This document shows, in pieces, positions 1 to 6,947 of a DNA stretch of 10,993 nucleotides. The notes under the pieces were generated by a model. The model searched no databases. It was not told the origin of the DNA and was given only the letters and a program-made list of their open reading frames with translations. Position 1 is the stretch's first letter. Each line of letters begins with the position of its first letter. This DNA is from CAYRGG01 sp964423745 (GTDB lineage Bacteria > Pseudomonadota > Gammaproteobacteria > Competibacterales > Competibacteraceae). The position numbers and the translations under genes are program-made. The stretch lies in NCBI GenBank assembly GCA_964423745.1, contig CAYRGG010000099.1:1-10993 (forward strand), in the 5' to 3' direction.

Positions 1-18
1 GAACTGAAGGCATTCTAA
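1..18 (+). other. Possible 3' end of a plus-strand gene (window edge)
   Basis: Reading from base 1, the first frame stays open for five codons (E-L-K-A-F) and then meets TAA at 16-18. This is 11 bases before the attC-like site. A gene ending just before an attC, in the same orientation, is how integron cassettes are built, so this may be the tail of a cassette gene. Five codons prove nothing on their own; the call rests only on its position. Confidence 0.2.
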
Positions 19-29
19 TTCAAAATCGG

Positions 30-93
30 CCCTAACCCAGCGCTCAACCCGACCGCTTGCTTCGCGCCGCGCCGGTTAGCTTGTTTGTTAGGT
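30..93 (+). mobile_element. Integron attC-like recombination site
   Basis: This imperfect palindrome of 64 bases has the attC layout. The outer arms are CCCTAAC (30-36) and GTTAGGT (87-93); the right one fits the core consensus GTTRRRY exactly. The inner arms are GCTCAACCCG (42-51) and CCGGTTAGC (72-80). The left inner arm has one extra C (TCAA against TAA in the paired arm), which matches the extrahelical base that sets attC polarity. A GC-rich centre (52-71) separates the arms. Both the perfect right core and the extra base point to a plus-strand site, which would close a cassette lying left of the window. Known of the family: attC sites fold as single strands and are recombined by IntI integrases. 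No integrase gene is visible here. Confidence 0.72.
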
Positions 94-94
94 T

Positions 95-613
95 TTATCT
101 GAGATGACTGCGCGGTATTCGTATTTTTAACTGTTTATACATGATGAGCGCATCTGTAAGACCAAGTCGGCGATGATCAAAAGCTTTTGGTAATATTCCA
201 ATTGTCTTAAAACCGAGTTTTTTCCAAAGTCGAATTGCACCGTGGTTGGTGGAAACCACAAGATTGAATTGCATGGCTTTAAAGCCCAAAGTGATGGCTA
301 CCTGTTGAGAGTGTTCACACAGCGCAGCGGCAATCCCTTTTCCCCGAGCCTTTTCAGACACGATATAGCCGCAGTTGCACACATGGGAACCTAGTCCTGG
401 CTGATTAGGTTTTAGATAGTACGTGCCCACCATGTCATTGCTTTCAGTAACCGCCACATAAGTTGTGGTAGGCATCTTGATCCATACGTTATGGGCTTCA
501 GTCTCCGTGATATCTGGCGAAAAAGCATAGGTTTCACCGCTGCGAAACACCTTTTCAATAATTGGCCAGAGTTGGGGCCAGTCGTTCTCGTGATAGGGGT
601 AGATTGCAATCAT
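95..613 (-). CDS. GNAT family N-acetyltransferase
   Basis: This gene of 172 residues encodes a single-domain GNAT acetyltransferase, which transfers an acetyl group from acetyl-CoA to an amine of unknown identity. The acetyl-CoA pyrophosphate-binding motif is visible at about residues 86-95 (S-E-K-A-R-G-K-G-I-A). It is followed by the usual helix, then by a segment N123-H-G-A-I-R-L-W-K-K-L-G-F that is typical of the family's second half. The length is normal. The start is ATG at 613, without a strong Shine-Dalgarno sequence. The TAA at 95-97 lies two bases from the attC-like site. The gene runs opposite to the polarity inferred for that attC, so it may be a reverse-oriented cassette or a chromosomal gene at the array edge. 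It lies 67 bases downstream of ccmB on the same strand, but nothing links it to cytochrome maturation. The substrate cannot be named. Confidence 0.9.
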   Translation of the reverse strand: MIAIYPYHENDWPQLWPIIEKVFRSGETYAFSPDITETEAHNVWIKMPTTTYVAVTESNDMVGTYYLKPNQPGLGSHVCNCGYIVSEKARGKGIAAALCEHSQQVAITLGFKAMQFNLVVSTNHGAIRLWKKLGFKTIGILPKAFDHRRLGLTDALIMYKQLKIRIPRSHLR

Positions 614-655
614 AAAGCGGTTCTAACTGAAGGGACCACCTGAGCATGATATAAA

Positions 656-704
656 GGACTAAGGTCATTATCATAAACTTTTAGTCTACACTAATCCTTA
701 GTCC
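656..704 (-). terminator. Inverted repeat over the ccmB stop codon, possible weak terminator
   Basis: GGACTAAGG (656-664) and CCTTAGTCC (696-704) are perfect 9-bp inverted arms. Inside them is a smaller hairpin, TTAGT (681-685) with ACTAA (690-694), which contains the ccmB stop codon. On the minus strand the outer stem is followed by a short U-rich stretch (UUUAUAU). The loop is long and the stem is not GC-rich, so a Rho-independent terminator for the ccm operon is only a possibility. It could equally be a repeat remnant or an operator for the downstream acetyltransferase gene. Confidence 0.3.
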
Positions 705-1367
705 AGCTGCGGTAGCGAAGGGGGCTAGAGTAAAGGCAAGCACAAGCAAAGCGCCCAACAGCGCCAGTTGACCAGAGGCAGGTAAGCCAGCGGCGGCGGC
801 TGCTACCGCTGAGGTGCCGAAAATAAGCACGGGTATGTAGAGCGGCAATACTAGTAACGTCAACAATACGCCGCCACGGTGCAGACCCGCGGTTAACGCC
901 ACGCCAATGGCACCTAACAAACTTAATATCGGTGTACCCAACAACAGGGTGAGGGCTAGCATAGGCAGTGCTCCGCCGGGTAATTGCAAAAGCACGCCTA
1001 GCAAAGGGGAAAGCAAAATCAGAGGAAGTCCGGTTACCAGCCAATGGGCCAGTACCTTGGCCAAGACCAGAAAGGATAATCCATGGGGACTGAGCAATAG
1101 GTGTTCTAAGGTGCCGTCTTCAAAATCAGTGCGAAATAAGCGTTCCATGGATAACAAGGTGGCCAATAGAGCGGCCACCCATATCACGCCGGGAGCAATC
1201 TCCGCCAACAGCTTTGGTCCAGGGCCGATACCCAAAGGAAATAAACTCACCACCAAAACAAAGAACAAAATAGGATTGACTAATTCACTACGACTGCGGA
1301 TGGCAAGTTGCAGATCACGGTGTAGCACGCCGCGAAAGGCGACAAAGGAAGTGAAGGCGCTTTGCAT
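681..1367 (-). CDS. ccmB: Heme exporter protein CcmB
   Basis: CcmB is the membrane-spanning subunit of the CcmAB ABC complex. Together with the ATPase CcmA it releases holo-CcmE from its complex with CcmC and CcmD in System I cytochrome c maturation. The product has 228 residues, close to the family's usual 220, and shows about six hydrophobic segments, the first at about residues 32-52. The segment L-F-R-T-D-F-E-D-G-T-L-E-H-L-L-L-S-P (about 77-94) is a clear CcmB signature. The ATG at 1367 is chosen because the protein begins there with the family's typical N terminus; the Shine-Dalgarno match is poor. Unlike the rest of the operon, this gene is not coupled to its upstream neighbour: 136 bases holding a palindromic element separate it from ccmA. 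No ccmC follows, although ccmC usually comes next. Confidence 0.95.
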   Translation of the reverse strand: MQSAFTSFVAFRGVLHRDLQLAIRSRSELVNPILFFVLVVSLFPLGIGPGPKLLAEIAPGVIWVAALLATLLSMERLFRTDFEDGTLEHLLLSPHGLSFLVLAKVLAHWLVTGLPLILLSPLLGVLLQLPGGALPMLALTLLLGTPILSLLGAIGVALTAGLHRGGVLLTLLVLPLYIPVLIFGTSAVAAAAAGLPASGQLALLGALLVLAFTLAPFATAAGLRISVD

Positions 1368-1390
1368 TAATTCATCATGACTTACGCAAA

Positions 1391-1501
1391 AACAGGACTA
1401 TCGTTGCTCGTGCAAGAAGTGTCGGCGGCCTGGATGGTCGTCGTCAAGCCCACAGGGAGGTGTTTACGGCGTCTTCTGGAACGAGCAGCAATAGTCCTGT
1501 T
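1391..1501 (-). repeat. 111-bp palindromic intergenic element between ccmA and ccmB
   Basis: Bases 1391-1411 and 1481-1501 are 21-base inverted arms with only two mismatches; their outer ends read AACAGGACTAT and ATAGTCCTGTT. Weaker pairing continues inward (GAAG at 1416-1419 with CTTC at 1473-1476), leaving a GC-rich middle. The element begins two bases after the ccmA stop codon and ends 23 bases before the ccmB start. It splits two genes that usually abut or overlap. It has no coding content that makes sense. It looks like a miniature inverted-repeat element or a dispersed palindromic repeat. In the transcript it would fold into a long hairpin, which could affect mRNA stability or ccmB translation. 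No convincing target-site duplication is visible, so transposition is inferred only. Confidence 0.7.
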
Positions 1502-1503
1502 CA

Positions 1504-2115
1504 TTAAAGACGTAGTGAGTGAACAGGTTGCTGGCCTAGATTCAAGGACTGATGACTGGTTACAACGGCTATGCCGCCCTCCTGAAGATGCTGGGATAGC
1601 CGCATTTCGAGATGGCCAATGCCGTCCCGGTCGACAGCGGTAAAGGGTTCATCCAGCACCCAGACCTTGGCGTCACTGGACCACAAGCGCGCCAAGGCGA
1701 CACGACGCCGTTGCCCGGCGGACAAGGCGCGAACCTGTACGTCCTCATAGCCATAAAGCCCCACCTGTTGAAGAGACTGTTCCAAAATCGATGGGTTAAC
1801 CCGGCGACCGCTGATAGCGTTGAGAAAACGCAGGTTTTCCAAGGCTGTCAGTTCCTGTTTGATGGCCGCGCTGTGACCAATATAAAGCAGTTCCTTGTGA
1901 TAGGCGAAACGGTTTTCGAAAATGTCGTTGCCTTGCCAAGTCACTGTGCCATCTCGCGGTTCGGTAAGTCCACAGAGGATACGGAGCAGAGTTGTTTTAC
2001 CAGCCCCGTTGGCGCCTTGCAAATGCAGCGCCTGACCCGGCTCCAAGCGTAAATCAAGTTCTTTAAACAAGGTGCGTCCATCCCGCACCGAGGTTAGACG
2101 ACGGCCCTCTAACAT
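1504..2115 (-). CDS. ccmA: Heme ABC exporter ATP-binding protein CcmA
   Basis: CcmA is the cytoplasmic ATPase that drives the CcmAB complex, whose ATP hydrolysis releases heme-loaded CcmE for heme delivery. The product has 203 residues, which is full length for the family. Visible motifs in order are Walker A G34-A-N-G-A-G-K-T41, the ABC signature L131-S-A-G-Q135, Walker B V151-W-V-L-D-E-P157 and the switch histidine H188 in T-S-H-Q. The short spacing and the L-S-A-G-Q-R-R-R-V-A-L-A-R-L signature block are typical of CcmA rather than other ABC ATPases. The ATG at 2113-2115 follows the ccmI stop codon with no gap, so it is probably translated by coupling to ccmI. ccmI directly upstream of ccmA is an unusual order, since ccmA normally leads the operon. 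Confidence 0.96.
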   Translation of the reverse strand: MLEGRRLTSVRDGRTLFKELDLRLEPGQALHLQGANGAGKTTLLRILCGLTEPRDGTVTWQGNDIFENRFAYHKELLYIGHSAAIKQELTALENLRFLNAISGRRVNPSILEQSLQQVGLYGYEDVQVRALSAGQRRRVALARLWSSDAKVWVLDEPFTAVDRDGIGHLEMRLSQHLQEGGIAVVTSHQSLNLGQQPVHSLRL

Positions 2116-3399
2116 CTACGGCACAATCTGATCGATGACCAGCGCTACGGACTGTGCGCCATTTGTCAGATCAAGGGGATCGGAAAGACTCTGTAAGTCC
2201 CCCGATTGAGCAGCCACGTCGCCACTTTTGGAGATGCGAGCGCCCACCACGACCTGTTCAAATTGAGACAATTTCATGGATGGCATCATGGCTTGTTTAT
2301 CGTCCAACACCACCTGTACCGGAAAGTCCCGGGCCGGTTGGCGAACCGCCGCCAGAGGCATGGGCGGCCCGGTCGCTGCTTTGGCAAAGATAAACAAAGT
2401 GGCATTGGCGCTAAGCTTTGAGAGTAAGTCTGGCGACACATCCACTGTGACAGCAATGCTGGGCCCCTCCGAAGGGGGTGTCTGCTTTTGCGCAACAGTC
2501 GGTTTGTCCAACTCGGCTTGGCGGGTCTGGGCTTCGGCAATACTGTTGCGCAATACTTGAGCGCCTTCGCTGTCAGGGTCGCGTAATGCTAGCAGGGTCT
2601 GCCAGTATTGAATCGCCTCTTTAAAAGCATTGCCGTTAAATGAACCCCAACCCAGCAAAAACAGAACACGTTCACTTTGTGGATTTGCCTGCAACAAACC
2701 GCGCAGCAATTGGTTGCTCTCATTATTCAATTTACCCTCATTGGCAAACAGCATGGCTTCGGCATAGGCCAACGCAATATTGGGCTGGTCAGGCGCCAGC
2801 TCGTAGGCGCGTTTTAAAGCGACTGCAGCCAGTTCCGCCTGCTGCAGCTGCATATAGCTGGCGCCTAACAGATAAAGTCCCTCGGGGTCTTGCATACCGC
2901 CTTTTAGCACACGGGCCTGAAGAACTCGGGTAAGGTTAGGGAGATCAGTAGGGAGGTCTTGCTCTGATACGGTAGAGGGTTCGTAAATAAGTCGCTCGGC
3001 GATAGGACCTAACTGATTTTGCAAAGCAATCCAATCTTCTGCTTCACCGCGATAGGAGGCCAGATAGTAATAACTCAAGCCGAGTATGGGCAATAACAAC
3101 GCAGCCAAACTTGCAACCCGAACGATAAGTCGATTGTTTTGCGATGAATGGGCGTCGTTTTCTCCCGCGTCTAGCAAAAGGGTGCGCTCTAGCTCGGCAC
3201 GTAATTGCTGGTATTGCTCCCGGTCTAAACGGCCTTCCCGCTGTTCCGTCTCCAGTTCTGCCAAGCGTTCGCGAAAGATGTCGGTATTAACGGTCTGTCG
3301 AGAGATATCTGAACTTGATCTATGACGCCAAATGGGAATGGTGACCAGGGCTATGGCAAACAGCACCATCCCTGTGGCCCATAGCCAAAATGCCGTCAT
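2116..3399 (-). CDS. ccmI: Cytochrome c maturation protein CcmI (apocytochrome chaperone, TPR)
   Basis: CcmI holds apocytochrome c and presents it to the CcmF/CcmH heme ligation complex. The product has 427 residues. Two membrane helices are visible at about 4-23 and 91-113, with a charged, coiled-coil-like cytoplasmic segment between them (about 40-75, the family signature F-R-E-R-L-A-E-L-E). After the second helix comes a periplasmic TPR region at about 155-300, followed by a C-terminal beta-rich domain at about 315-420 (it starts near S-I-A-V-T-V-D-V-S-P) of the kind fused to CcmI/CcmH in gammaproteobacteria. The ATG at 3397-3399 shares ATGA with the ccmH stop codon, so translation is likely coupled. 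The downstream neighbour is ccmA, which starts right after its TAG. In E. coli the equivalent region is fused to CcmH; here it is a separate gene, as in pseudomonads. Confidence 0.93.
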   Translation of the reverse strand: MTAFWLWATGMVLFAIALVTIPIWRHRSSSDISRQTVNTDIFRERLAELETEQREGRLDREQYQQLRAELERTLLLDAGENDAHSSQNNRLIVRVASLAALLLPILGLSYYYLASYRGEAEDWIALQNQLGPIAERLIYEPSTVSEQDLPTDLPNLTRVLQARVLKGGMQDPEGLYLLGASYMQLQQAELAAVALKRAYELAPDQPNIALAYAEAMLFANEGKLNNESNQLLRGLLQANPQSERVLFLLGWGSFNGNAFKEAIQYWQTLLALRDPDSEGAQVLRNSIAEAQTRQAELDKPTVAQKQTPPSEGPSIAVTVDVSPDLLSKLSANATLFIFAKAATGPPMPLAAVRQPARDFPVQVVLDDKQAMMPSMKLSQFEQVVVGARISKSGDVAAQSGDLQSLSDPLDLTNGAQSVALVIDQIVP

Positions 3400-3899
3400 C
3401 GACTATTGTCCTCACCAGACGCCAGAATATCCTTGAGCCGTTGCCGCTCTTGTTCCGTCAACTCCGTTGCCGGTTGTCGTCCCCGGCGTCGAATCCATAA
3501 AGCTAATAACAATGCGACAATACCCATGATGACAAAAGGACCAAACCAAAGCACCCAGGTTGTCGGTTTCACGGGAGGACGATAGGTGATGAAATCTCCA
3601 TAGCGGGCAACCATAAACTGGGTGATCTCGTCATTACTCTGGCCTGCTTTGACCATCTCAAAGACCCGTTGGCGTAAATCCTGCGCCAACGGCGCATTGG
3701 AGTCAGCAATGTTTTGATTTTGACACTTAGGACAACGCAGTTCCGCCACCAGGCTACGAAATTGTTGTTCTTGAGCGGGCTCTTGAAATTCATAGGCGGA
3801 GATAGCCGCATAAGCAGGTGTACTTGATAAGGCTAAAATACCTGCCCATAGCCAAACTTTAAGCCAGTGACAAACCCAGCAAGCATACCGTTGTTTCAT
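3396..3899 (-). CDS. ccmH: Cytochrome c maturation thiol protein CcmH
   Basis: CcmH is a membrane-anchored periplasmic thioredoxin-like protein that works with CcmG to keep the CxxCH cysteines of apocytochrome c reduced, and it belongs to the CcmF heme ligation complex. The product has 167 residues. It has an N-terminal signal peptide (hydrophobic core about 12-25, cleavage probably after A-Y-A at about residue 31), the redox motif L54-R-C-P-K-C59 followed by Q-N-Q-N-I-A-D-S, and one membrane helix at about 115-136. This is the short CcmH form without a TPR domain, which here is supplied by the separate ccmI. ATG at 3899 is preferred over an in-frame upstream ATG at 3956, because it gives a clean signal peptide and overlaps the ccmG stop codon by one base (TGATG). 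Its own stop codon overlaps the ccmI start. Confidence 0.94.
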   Translation of the reverse strand: MKQRYACWVCHWLKVWLWAGILALSSTPAYAAISAYEFQEPAQEQQFRSLVAELRCPKCQNQNIADSNAPLAQDLRQRVFEMVKAGQSNDEITQFMVARYGDFITYRPPVKPTTWVLWFGPFVIMGIVALLLALWIRRRGRQPATELTEQERQRLKDILASGEDNSR

Positions 3900-4447
3900 C
3901 AACTCTCGCCTTCGATCATCCGAATTCGAGGAAGAAAATCGTTTTTCCACACCCAATCATCCAGGACACCCACATGGCGATGGCGAATCACCCCCTGTTT
4001 GTCCAACAGAAACGTTTCGGGAGCGCCGTACACACCTAAATCGATACCCAACTGGCCTGCTTGATCATTGATATTGAAACGGTAAGGATTGCCTAAACTT
4101 TCCAGCCAGCTTACGGCTTTAGCAGGATCGTCTTTGTAGTTGACGCCGTAGATGGCTATTCCCTGGTCAGCCAATTTTCTGAGCATTTCGTGTTCGGCTT
4201 GACAGGAGGGACACCAGGTGGCCCAGACATTGAGCAATGCCGTCTTGCCTTTTAGGTTTACCGACGTCACTATTTGTTTTGGATCATTAAGGGTAATAGC
4301 TTTAAACGGCGGTAGCGGCTGATTGATAAGGGCCGAGGGTAACAAGGTGGGGTCACGGCCTAAACCCTGCCAGAGAAACCACAGCAAGATCAAAAAAATA
4401 CCAAGAGGAAGAGACAGCATAAGGGTTAATCTAAGCCTTGGCGACAT
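3899..4447 (-). CDS. ccmG: Thiol:disulfide interchange protein CcmG/DsbE
   Basis: CcmG is a membrane-tethered periplasmic thioredoxin-fold reductase that passes electrons from CcdA or DsbD to CcmH and apocytochrome c. The product has 182 residues, matching the family's usual 180-185. An uncleaved membrane anchor lies at about 8-27. The active site is W78-C79-P-S-C82 followed by Q-A-E-H, and the cis-proline segment is G141-A-P-E-T-F146. CPSC replaces the common CPTC, which is a mild and tolerated variant. ATG at 4447 is chosen because AGGAG stands about seven bases upstream and the protein then begins with the anchor. A longer frame from 4522 would add a non-family N terminus. The gene overlaps the end of ccmF by 17 bases and touches ccmH, which supports one transcription unit. 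Confidence 0.95.
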   Translation of the reverse strand: MSPRLRLTLMLSLPLGIFLILLWFLWQGLGRDPTLLPSALINQPLPPFKAITLNDPKQIVTSVNLKGKTALLNVWATWCPSCQAEHEMLRKLADQGIAIYGVNYKDDPAKAVSWLESLGNPYRFNINDQAGQLGIDLGVYGAPETFLLDKQGVIRHRHVGVLDDWVWKNDFLPRIRMIEGES

Positions 4448-6481
4448 GGCTAACTCCTGTCTTAATGGGTGTAGACTGTTTTGCTGTTGAACGCCGCCGC
4501 GCCAGGCGGTAGCGGGGATCACTGATGGCTAGGAAACCGCCCCAGGCCATCAATAGGGCACCTAGCCAAAGCCAGCGCACAAAGGGCTTATAATGAATGC
4601 GCACCGCCCAACCGTCATCGCCCAAGGGTTCACCCAGGGCTACGTACAAATCTTCTGTAAGGCCAGGCTGAATAGCCGCTTCCGTCATGGGCATTTGCTG
4701 TACCGTGTAAAGGCGTTTTTCAGGCATCAACACGTCTTTTACCAGGCCGGTTTTCTGTAACACCTCGATATGGGCCTGAGTAGCCACATAATTGGGACCC
4801 CGCACCTGACGCAGATCCTTAAGACGGAATCCGTAGGGACCCATCTGCACCTGTTCTCCTACTTGCAAACGCACATCCCGCTCTACACTGTAGGCGCTGG
4901 TAATGGCGACGCCTGTGACACAAACCACCAAACCGAAATGGGCCAAAAGCATACCTTTATAACTGCGTGGTAGGCGTACTAGTGCGGTTAGCCGATTTGC
5001 TTTGTGGTCCACTTTATGACGCACATCGTAAACACTGGTCAACAAGACCCAAATGACTAAGCTCAAGGAAATGGCCACCAGAAACCGAAATTCGCTGGCA
5101 AACAACAATACCAATACAACACCTAGCCCTAGGCTAAATAATAATAAAGGTCCCACTTCACGCGCTAAGGTAGCGGCGTCGTGTTTTTTCCAACGTAACA
5201 GGGGACCTATCCCTAAAGTGAGTAGCAGCGCCAAGGTAAGGGGCACGAAAAGGGTGTTGAAATAGGGAGGACCTACGGAGATCTTGCCTAGATTCAGCAC
5301 ATCCGCCAGCAATGGGAATAGGGTGCCCATAAACACTACACCGCACGCACCCACCAAAAACAGATTGTTAAGTAATAAAGAAGATTCTCGGGAGACCGTT
5401 GCGAAACGTCCCTCGCTGGAAATGGCGTTGGCGCGGAGCACTAAAAGAACCAAAGCGCCGCCAGTGATAACGGTCAACAGTCCGAGGATAAACAGTCCCC
5501 TCGAGGGATCATTGGCAAAGGCATGGACGGAGGTTAAAACCCCAGAGCGTACCAAAAAGGTGCCCAACAAGCTGAGGGAGAAAGCTGCGATGGCTAGCAA
5601 CACCGTCCAGGCCCGAAACACGCCCCGTTTTTCCGTGGCCGCCAGGGAGTGAATCAACGCGGTACCCACCAACCAGGGCATAAAAGAAGCATTTTCCACC
5701 CGATCCGAAGAACCAATTAATCTCGTAATTTGANNNNNNNNNNTTCCACCGGGTCCCAAAACCACCAGCCGCCCCAACCCAGTTCGTAGTAAGCCCACCA
5801 GCTTCCCAAGGCTATACCTAGAGTAAGAAAACACCAGGCTACTGTCGTCCAGGGTCGAGACCAACGGGCCCAAGCGCTGTCTAAACGGCCACTGAGCAGG
5901 GCGGCCACTACAAAAGCAAAAGCCACGGCAAAGCCCACATAACCCATGTAGAGCATGGGTGGATGAACGATAAGACCAAAATCCTGCAACAGCGGATTTA
6001 AATCGCGACCATCTAAAGGAAAGAAGGGCAGGATGCGCTCAAAGGGATTGGAGGTGAGCTGCATAAACAGCAAAAAGCCAACGCTGATGATACCCATGAC
6101 GCCGATGACCCGGGCTAGCAGCGCCTGGGGTAAGCTGTGACTAAACAGCGCCACTGCCCCTGTCCAGCCGCCTAAGATAAGCACCCACAACAGCAGCGAC
6201 CCCTCGTGTCCGCCCCAAACGGCTGAAATGCGATACCATACGGGCAATTGACTGTTGGAATTCTGGGCCACGTAAGCGACAGAAAAGTCATTATTGACAA
6301 AAGAAACAGCGAGACAGAGGAAGCTCAACAGAAGAAACCCGAACTGGCCATAGGCGGCGGGCCGGGCCACCGCCATCAAACGGGGTTCATTGCGCACCGC
6401 CCCCAGCAAAGGCAAGGCAGTTTGTAATGAGGCCATGATCAAGGCCAAGATCAGCGCTAGATGACCCAGTTCCGGTAGCAT
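4431..6481 (-). CDS. ccmF: Heme lyase CcmF, interrupted by an assembly gap
   Basis: CcmF is the large integral membrane protein that takes heme from holo-CcmE and, with CcmH and CcmI, attaches it to apocytochrome c. Many membrane helices are visible. The tryptophan-rich WWD heme-handling motif W-G-G-W-W-F-W-D-P-V-E (ending at residue 246) is present, as are H-P-P-M-L-Y-M-G and S-V-H-A-F-A-N-D-P-S-R-G with family histidines. The two parts lie on either side of ten N at 5734-5743. The upstream part (6481 to 5744) ends at W-D-P-V-E, and the downstream part resumes at V-E-N-A-S-F-M-P-W. Leaving out 5694-5743 gives an uninterrupted protein of 666 residues, within the normal size range. Bases 5701-5733 do not encode CcmF. 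The start ATG at 6481 has AGAGGAA upstream. The stop at 4431 lies inside ccmG. Confidence 0.92.
5701..5743. other. Assembly gap (10 N) with adjoining sequence foreign to ccmF
   Basis: Ten N fill 5734-5743. The 33 bases at 5701-5733 do not encode any expected CcmF sequence. TTCCACC occurs on both sides, at 5694-5700 and 5744-5750, and removing one copy with everything between restores the reading frame. The first 15 or so bases after the left copy weakly resemble the true ccmF sequence after the right copy. This could be a poor-quality contig end that failed to merge, or the end of a repeat such as an insertion sequence with a 7-bp duplication that broke the assembly. Confidence 0.85.
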
Positions 6482-6494
6482 AGTTTAAGTTCCT

Positions 6495-6947
6495 CTAAGG
6501 CTTTCGTTGCATGTGTTGCCAGGTGCCGGCTTGCTTAAGACTATCGGCCACTTCCGGCGGCATGTAATTTTCGTCGTGTTTGGCGAGCACTTCTTCGGCT
6601 TGTAGTGAGCCATCTTCCGTTAATATACCCCGTGCGACAATGCCTTGTCCTTCGCGAAACAAATCGGGAAGAATCCCTTCAAAACGGACTGGAAGCTGGG
6701 CTGCATTATCGGTCAAGACAAAAGTGACCGATAGTGTTTCAGGGTCACGCTGTACACTGCCATCAACCACCAAACCACCCACTCGAATACTACGACCTAT
6801 CGGGGCATCACCAGCACTAATCTGGCTGGGAGCGTAAAATAGACTGATATTTTGTTGCAGGGCATAGAGCGTCAGACTCACTGCGACACCCACGCCAAAG
6901 ACAATAAACAGCACGAAAGCTAAGCGCCTGCGCCGTACCGGATTCAT
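6495..6947 (-). CDS. ccmE: Heme chaperone CcmE
   Basis: CcmE binds heme covalently in the periplasm and carries it from CcmC to CcmF. The product has 150 residues. It has a basic N terminus and a membrane anchor at about 9-30, then the OB-fold periplasmic domain (about 45-130), and a flexible tail. The heme-attachment histidine is H124 in L-A-K-H-D-E-N-Y, with the following Y128 that serves as axial ligand in the family (H130 and Y134 in E. coli). The ATG at 6947 shares ATGA with the ccmD stop codon. The gap to ccmF is 13 bases. All key residues are intact, so the gene appears functional. Confidence 0.97.
   Translation of the reverse strand: MNPVRRRRLAFVLFIVFGVGVAVSLTLYALQQNISLFYAPSQISAGDAPIGRSIRVGGLVVDGSVQRDPETLSVTFVLTDNAAQLPVRFEGILPDLFREGQGIVARGILTEDGSLQAEEVLAKHDENYMPPEVADSLKQAGTWQHMQRKP

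Noticed and set aside
907..1380. Long plus-strand frame opposite ccmB (157 codons)
   Set aside because: It is an antisense shadow of an unmistakable membrane protein gene; its own translation is low in complexity and lacks any family signature.
1377..1643. Plus-strand frame running through the palindromic element into ccmA
   Set aside because: It lies antisense to a clear ccmA and exists only because the GC-rich element happens to be open in that frame.
5701..5733. The 33 bases beside the N run as an ISL3-type insertion-sequence end
   Set aside because: GGTTCTTCGG on the minus strand suggests such ends, but it would point outward from the supposed element into ccmF, and the same bases also resemble degraded ccmF sequence. 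Left as an open alternative rather than a call.
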